From Hallella bergensis DSM 17361 (GTDB taxonomy: Bacteria > Bacteroidota > Bacteroidia > Bacteroidales > Bacteroidaceae): a DNA stretch of 64,000 nt. The DNA is taken from NCBI RefSeq assembly GCF_000160535.1, contig NZ_GG704781.1:740003-804002 (forward strand), read 5' to 3'. Below are positions 60,421 to 64,000 of the stretch, in pieces; the stretch's first letter is position 1; each line of letters begins with the position of its first letter. The notes beneath the pieces are model-generated. The model was not told where the DNA came from and did not search any database. It worked only from the letters and a program-made list of their open reading frames with translations. The position numbers and the translations under genes were made by a program.

Positions 60421-60954
60421 ATGAAGAAAACAAATGACATCACTCAAGATGAACTCGCAAATACGTTCAAGGCCGAAAGGTCGCGTTTGCTGAAGTACGC
60501 TTGCTACAGACTCGGCAACGAGGACGATGCGAAGGATGTGCTGCAAGATACTTTTCTGAAGTTATACACACGAATTACTGGTGCTGATGACCTGCAGATA
60601 AACGACTTACGCAGCTATCTCTTCCGTACGTTGACTAACGTCTGTGCCAAATGGCAAACTGGCATTAATCGAATCAAGACCATTCCATTAGATATGAAGA
60701 CAGATGTGGCCGAGGCTTCCGATCCGGGAAACGAGTCCGACTATAAACGTATCGTCGGCTTACTGACGGAAATTCCGGACGAACAGGCCGAGGTTATCCG
60801 GCTCCGAATCTATGGCGACAACAGCTTTGCAGAGGTTGCAGAAATCCTCTCTCTACCGCTCTCGACGGTAAAATCCCGCTTTCTCTATGGACTGGAGAAG
60901 CTTCGCAAGAACATGAAAAAACAATCGACAACAATTAAATCAACAAGATTATGA
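60421..60954 (+). CDS. ECF-type RNA polymerase sigma factor with partner anti-sigma
   Basis: 177-residue group IV sigma factor. Region 2: 'RLLKYACYRLGNEDDAKDVL' and 'DTFLKLYTRI' and 'DLRSYLFRTLTNVCAKWQ' (about 20-80). Region 4: 'IPDEQAEVIRLRIYGDNSFA' and 'LPLSTVKSRFLYGLEKLRKN' (about 118-168). The stop codon overlaps the start of the anti-sigma gene (ATGA, 4 bp), which makes the partnership nearly certain. Sequence and length differ from the sigma factor at 10436-11032. The target regulon is unknown; the envelope is likely, given the partner's periplasmic domain. Confidence 0.92.
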   Translation: MKKTNDITQDELANTFKAERSRLLKYACYRLGNEDDAKDVLQDTFLKLYTRITGADDLQINDLRSYLFRTLTNVCAKWQTGINRIKTIPLDMKTDVAEASDPGNESDYKRIVGLLTEIPDEQAEVIRLRIYGDNSFAEVAEILSLPLSTVKSRFLYGLEKLRKNMKKQSTTIKSTRL

Positions 60955-62219
60955 ATTGCAATGAATTCAAGGAAAAGGTGGCAGACCTTTTCGACAAGAA
61001 TATAGACATTGATACGCAGCAAGAATGCAACAAACACATGGGCAATTGCCCTGAATGCAAGGCCTACTATGATGAACTGCAAGAAGCCTTCAATACGCTC
61101 CAGCCCCAAAAAGTTGCCAATACTACTAAGGCTAAAAAAACTCATCGTCTTTGGCGCTATGCAGCCGCAGCAGCCATCTTCCTTTTCGGCTTCTTCATCG
61201 GTTTGAGCCATCTGTTCTCCACGCCCGCCGTGGCTGAGGACGCCAGAATCACCTTCCTGCAACAAGGCATCCAAAGCGTGCAGAACGTGGGCAGCTTCCA
61301 AATGGAGGTTTACGCTCGCACTACGCCGCAAGAAAATTTCGCTTACTTTGACCCTACAATGCCTTTCGTGAAAACGGATATTCAACTACTAAGACAAAAC
61401 GACTCCCTTTTCTACCGCGTGGAAAAAAAGGACGGGCGGGCCGTCGTATTGAACGGGACCACTCAATTCCTGTGGGTTCCCGGAAAACTCTACCTCAAAG
61501 GAAACCGAGAAACTAACTTTCTGGAGCGTTTTGCCAACCTGATGTTCCCCGAACGGCTGTTGACCTTGCAGAAATCGGCTGTCGCACTGTCGAAAGAGAA
61601 CAAGGTGACAAAGACAGAGACCGATACGACCGTTGTTTTGACCGTTGAGGGTACAGAGAAATACAGTGACCTGAAACAGCTCTTTGAAACAGGAGAGATG
61701 GACGACTGCCACGTCATCGTCGAGAACATCTTCACCAAGAACGACGGCTTGCTACGCTTCGTGAAACTATGGATCATCAAGGACGGGCGGAAGACCCTGC
61801 TGCTCCACATCGACAACATTCGTTACAACATAATACTCAGTAAGCGAGACATTACCCTTTTGCCAGCCGCCAAATGGACAAACGTGACTGAGCAGCACCC
61901 TACGTCCGACAATCGACTCAAACTACTACAAAACGAGACGGCCGAACAAGCAGCCGAGCGCATCCTGAATGCCCTCATCAATGACAACGAAAGTCAGGCC
62001 AATGAAGCTCTCATCTACTACAAGACCGATTTCGAAAATCTGTCAACAGCAATGAGGGGCTGCAAAGCCACAGATTTTCAAATCCGCGAGGAGCCTTCAT
62101 ATGCTGGCGTCCACGTCTTCTACACACTGACCACCACCGACGGCAAACAGATAAAACGTCACATTGCCCTTCGTAATGACAATGAACAGCATATTTGGAT
62201 TGTGGACGGAGGATTGTAA
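60951..62219 (+). CDS. Anti-sigma factor with zinc finger and large periplasmic domain
   Basis: 422-residue membrane anti-sigma factor. The N-terminal ZAS-type zinc finger shows 'CNKHMGNCPECKAYYDEL' (H29, C33, C36), which would clamp the sigma factor in the cytosol. A single membrane helix follows at about 70-88 ('YAAAAAIFLFGFFIGL'). The periplasmic part (about 95-280) begins 'LQQGIQSVQNVGSFQMEVYA' and contains 'GTTQFLWVPGKLYLKGN', an arrangement like the LolA/RseB outer-membrane lipoprotein-sensor fold. Residues 320-422 resemble a second small alpha/beta domain ('AEQAAERILNALINDNESQA'). So anti-sigma and sensor may be fused in one chain. LolA resemblance is my reading, not a tested match. 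Confidence 0.8.
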   Translation: MNCNEFKEKVADLFDKNIDIDTQQECNKHMGNCPECKAYYDELQEAFNTLQPQKVANTTKAKKTHRLWRYAAAAAIFLFGFFIGLSHLFSTPAVAEDARITFLQQGIQSVQNVGSFQMEVYARTTPQENFAYFDPTMPFVKTDIQLLRQNDSLFYRVEKKDGRAVVLNGTTQFLWVPGKLYLKGNRETNFLERFANLMFPERLLTLQKSAVALSKENKVTKTETDTTVVLTVEGTEKYSDLKQLFETGEMDDCHVIVENIFTKNDGLLRFVKLWIIKDGRKTLLLHIDNIRYNIILSKRDITLLPAAKWTNVTEQHPTSDNRLKLLQNETAEQAAERILNALINDNESQANEALIYYKTDFENLSTAMRGCKATDFQIREEPSYAGVHVFYTLTTTDGKQIKRHIALRNDNEQHIWIVDGGL

Positions 62220-62250
62220 ACAACTTATACATACGACAATCTATGGTATG

Positions 62251-62290
62251 ACCTTCCCGACTGCCCCGTCACAACAGGCGGCGGGAAGGT
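62251..62290 (+). terminator. Intrinsic terminator after the anti-sigma gene
   Basis: ACCTTCCCG pairs with CGGGAAGGT around an inner GCC/GGC stem, followed by TTTTCTC, 31 bp after the stop codon. Confidence 0.75.
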
Positions 62291-62371
62291 TTTCTCGCGA
62301 CTCGTGGGAGTATCTGCAAATTAGAGCCTGTGGACTGTTCAACAGGCTGGGACAGATGATAAGTGATCAAC

Positions 62372-62641
62372 AGTGTCCTAAATGTTTTTTAGATAACTCA
62401 AGAAACACACATTAAACCATAAGACTTGACGTATGTCACTCTAATCGCAAATAGCGTACACCCCCTACTTCTCATCTTTTTTATCGGCGGCAACGTAAAT
62501 GACTTTTGATTGGATTACCTGAACGAAAATTGTTATCTTTGCCGTGAAGGAAAGTTTGGCTCTGAACAAATATTAAGGTACGGTTTTTTGCCTTAATGAA
62601 AAACTTCTTTCTTCACTTTTTTAAAAATTATTTAGGACACT
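62372..62641. mobile_element. Candidate 270-bp MITE with AGTGTCCTAAAT ends
   Basis: The left end AGTGTCCTAAATGTTTTT and the right end (inverted AGTGTCCTAAATAATTTT) share 12 identical terminal bases and continue with partial matches. No target duplication is visible. The interior holds a TATCTTTG promoter-like site (62534-62541) and a TTAAGG/CCTTAA hairpin (about 62573-62596) but no gene. It may be a decayed insertion-sequence remnant. Confidence 0.4.
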
Positions 62642-62729
62642 ATTGGTAAGAGACACATGATTTAGTGTTCATACGACCCGCGTACAACATTTTATGGTTG
62701 GCAGTTACGGGTTTATGCGATATTATTTG

Positions 62730-62737
62730 TACCTTTG
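62730..62737 (+). promoter_or_regulatory. -7 promoter element for lon
   Basis: TACCTTTG, 66 bp before the lon ATG. Confidence 0.55.
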
Positions 62738-62803
62738 CACTTTAATATAAAGTAGAACGCATACAAAGTTGACTATACTTTCAAAAACGTTCAGGACATA
62801 ACA

Positions 62804-64000
62804 ATGAGTAAAAAACAAAACACTTCAATTCAGATGTTTGCTGATTTCGATGGCGATATAACCGACTTGCTGAAAACCCCGGCACCCGATGAGGTTCCCG
62901 TGCTTACCACGCGCAACATGGTGCTTTTTCCGGGCGTACTGGTTCCCATCCTTATAGGACGCAAGGCGAGTTTGAACCTAGCCAAGAAACTAAGCAAGAA
63001 CCCAAACGACAACATCTGTGGTATATTCTGTCAGAAAAATGCTGACGTAGACGTGCCCGAGGGCAAGGACTTGCATGAATATGGCGTGTACGCACGATTA
63101 GTGCGGATTATAGAAATGTCGTCGAACAACAATGTGACGGCCATCTTCCAGGCCATGGGCAAATGCAAGTTGGAGAAAATTACAGGTGTCAGGCCTTATT
63201 ACAAGGGCATCGTCAAGTCAATGCCGGAAGAGTTTCCAGCAGACAACGACCAGGAATACAACACCCTGGTGGACGACCTGAGACTCACAACCGAGGAACT
63301 TATCAAGAGCAGCGACGAAATTCCCGATGACATTCTGCTGACGCTCAAGAACCTTACCAACGACATCATGTTCACCAATTTTGTGTGCACCAACCTGCCA
63401 CTTTCGGTGAAAGACAAGATGAGACTGCTGAAGTATGACAATCTGAAAAGTCGGATTATTGAGCTTCTGAAAATAGAAAACCGGGAGATACAGCTCCAGC
63501 AACTCAAAAACGAGATTCACCAGAAAACACGTGAAGACCTTGATGAGCAGCAAAAGGAGTATTTCCTGCAGCAACAAATGAAGAATATCAAGGAGGAGCT
63601 CGGTGGCACCGAAGCTTCGCCCGAAAAGCGTGAGTTGCAGGAGAAGGCCAAGGGCATGAAATGGCCAGAGGAGGTGGACAAGACGTTTCGCAAGGAACTG
63701 GACAAGCTTGACATGTTCAATCCGCAGAGTCCGGAATACAGCGTGCAGTTGAACTACCTGCAACAGATGGTGGCTCTGCCTTGGGGCATATTTACCAAGG
63801 ACAATCTCGACCTCAAACGCGCACAGAAAAAACTTGACCAAGACCACTACGGCATGGAGAAAGTAAAGGAGCGCATCTTGGAATACTTGGCCGTGCTGCA
63901 GCTGCGTGGCGACCTGAAGTCGCCCATCATCTGTCTATATGGCCCTCCGGGAGTGGGTAAGACATCGCTCGGCAAAAGCATTGCCGCAGCCATGAAACGC
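62804..64000 (+). CDS. lon: ATP-dependent Lon protease, N-terminal part (cut by window end)
   Basis: The first 399 codons of a Lon protease gene, open to the last base. Start ATG at 62804 (MSKKQNTSIQMFADF). The LON substrate-binding domain (about 30-235) begins 'VPVLTTRNMVLFPGVLVPIL', then a coiled-coil helical region (about 235-330) with 'LQQQMKNIKEELGG' typical of Lon, and 'VALPWGIFTKDNLDLKRAQK'. The AAA+ Walker A 'LYGPPGVGKTSLGKSIA' appears near residue 383. The Ser-Lys protease domain lies beyond the window. Lon degrades misfolded and regulatory proteins in the cytosol. The N-terminus is slightly longer than in E. coli Lon. Confidence 0.96.
   Translation, partial: MSKKQNTSIQMFADFDGDITDLLKTPAPDEVPVLTTRNMVLFPGVLVPILIGRKASLNLAKKLSKNPNDNICGIFCQKNADVDVPEGKDLHEYGVYARLVRIIEMSSNNNVTAIFQAMGKCKLEKITGVRPYYKGIVKSMPEEFPADNDQEYNTLVDDLRLTTEELIKSSDEIPDDILLTLKNLTNDIMFTNFVCTNLPLSVKDKMRLLKYDNLKSRIIELLKIENREIQLQQLKNEIHQKTREDLDEQQKEYFLQQQMKNIKEELGGTEASPEKRELQEKAKGMKWPEEVDKTFRKELDKLDMFNPQSPEYSVQLNYLQQMVALPWGIFTKDNLDLKRAQKKLDQDHYGMEKVKERILEYLAVLQLRGDLKSPIICLYGPPGVGKTSLGKSIAAAMKR

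Larger units (their letters stand above)
62220..62803. other. Intergenic region before lon, with MITE candidate
   Basis: 584 bp with the sigma-operon terminator, an inverted-repeat-bounded segment (62372-62641) and the lon promoter. No coding frame is convincing. Confidence 0.65.

Noticed and set aside
1..64000. CRISPR arrays, rRNA and tRNA genes
   Set aside because: No regularly spaced 25-40-bp repeats, no rRNA-like stretches and no cloverleaf with a TTCRANY arm were noticed on reading; a covariance-model search would settle tRNAs.

Overview
The window comes from a Bacteroidota chromosome, most likely Prevotellaceae. The evidence is a SusC/SusD pair with a propeller-AraC regulator, TAnnTTTG-type -7 promoter elements before many genes, mostly weak Shine-Dalgarno signals, SusB-like (GH97) and pectin-degrading enzymes, a UpxY-type NusG paralogue and single-chain class I fumarase. 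I assign no species. About 38 protein genes are supported, the last (lon) cut by the window end. I saw no rRNA, tRNA or CRISPR array.

Layout. 1-11.2 kb: a glycan-uptake locus with a membrane-spanning propeller/AraC regulator that lacks kinase and receiver domains, then susC, susD and a two-armed surface lipoprotein; a convergent ECF sigma factor closes it. The susC promoter carries a 21-bp-spaced direct repeat, the expected geometry for an AraC-family dimer. The locus has no glycoside hydrolase. 11.2-11.8 kb: a 607-bp transposase-less element with terminal inverted repeats and an 8-bp target duplication. 12-22.4 kb: a giant alpha-2-macroglobulin-like protein lacking the thioester, a DUF1573 protein, ispH and clpB. 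22.4-23.6 kb: repeat-rich non-coding DNA. 23.6-31 kb: OPT transporter, helicase/exonuclease fusion, a tiny HExxH membrane protein and a GH97 enzyme. 31-31.9 kb: a structured GC-rich stretch ending in a terminator-like hairpin. 31.9-39.7 kb: hflX, DUF4954, M16 peptidase, class I fumarase. 39.8-46.6 kb: RecD-like helicase; pilin-like protein, DUF3822 and rsmD; cardiolipin synthase with an unknown TPR-like membrane protein. 47.3-52.4 kb: S-type sulfatase divergent from a GH28-GH105 fusion, then trpF. 52.5-58.8 kb, all minus: orphan UpxY, GH2, exported phospholipase D, kdsD, kdsA. 59.5-64 kb: trmN-like methyltransferase, ECF sigma/anti-sigma pair, a possible MITE, and the start of lon.

Themes. 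Carbohydrate use is split over several small loci (SusCD; GH97; GH28-GH105/sulfatase; GH2) rather than one full PUL. Convergent gene pairs repeatedly share one strong hairpin that can end transcription both ways. Four degenerate copies of a ~370-bp non-coding repeat lie in the larger gaps. The observations I would follow up first are the MITE with its target duplication, the interspersed repeat family, the kinase-less regulator with its operator, the 109-residue HExxH protein, the structured RNA candidate at 31.1-31.5 kb, and the pilin-like/DUF3822 pair.
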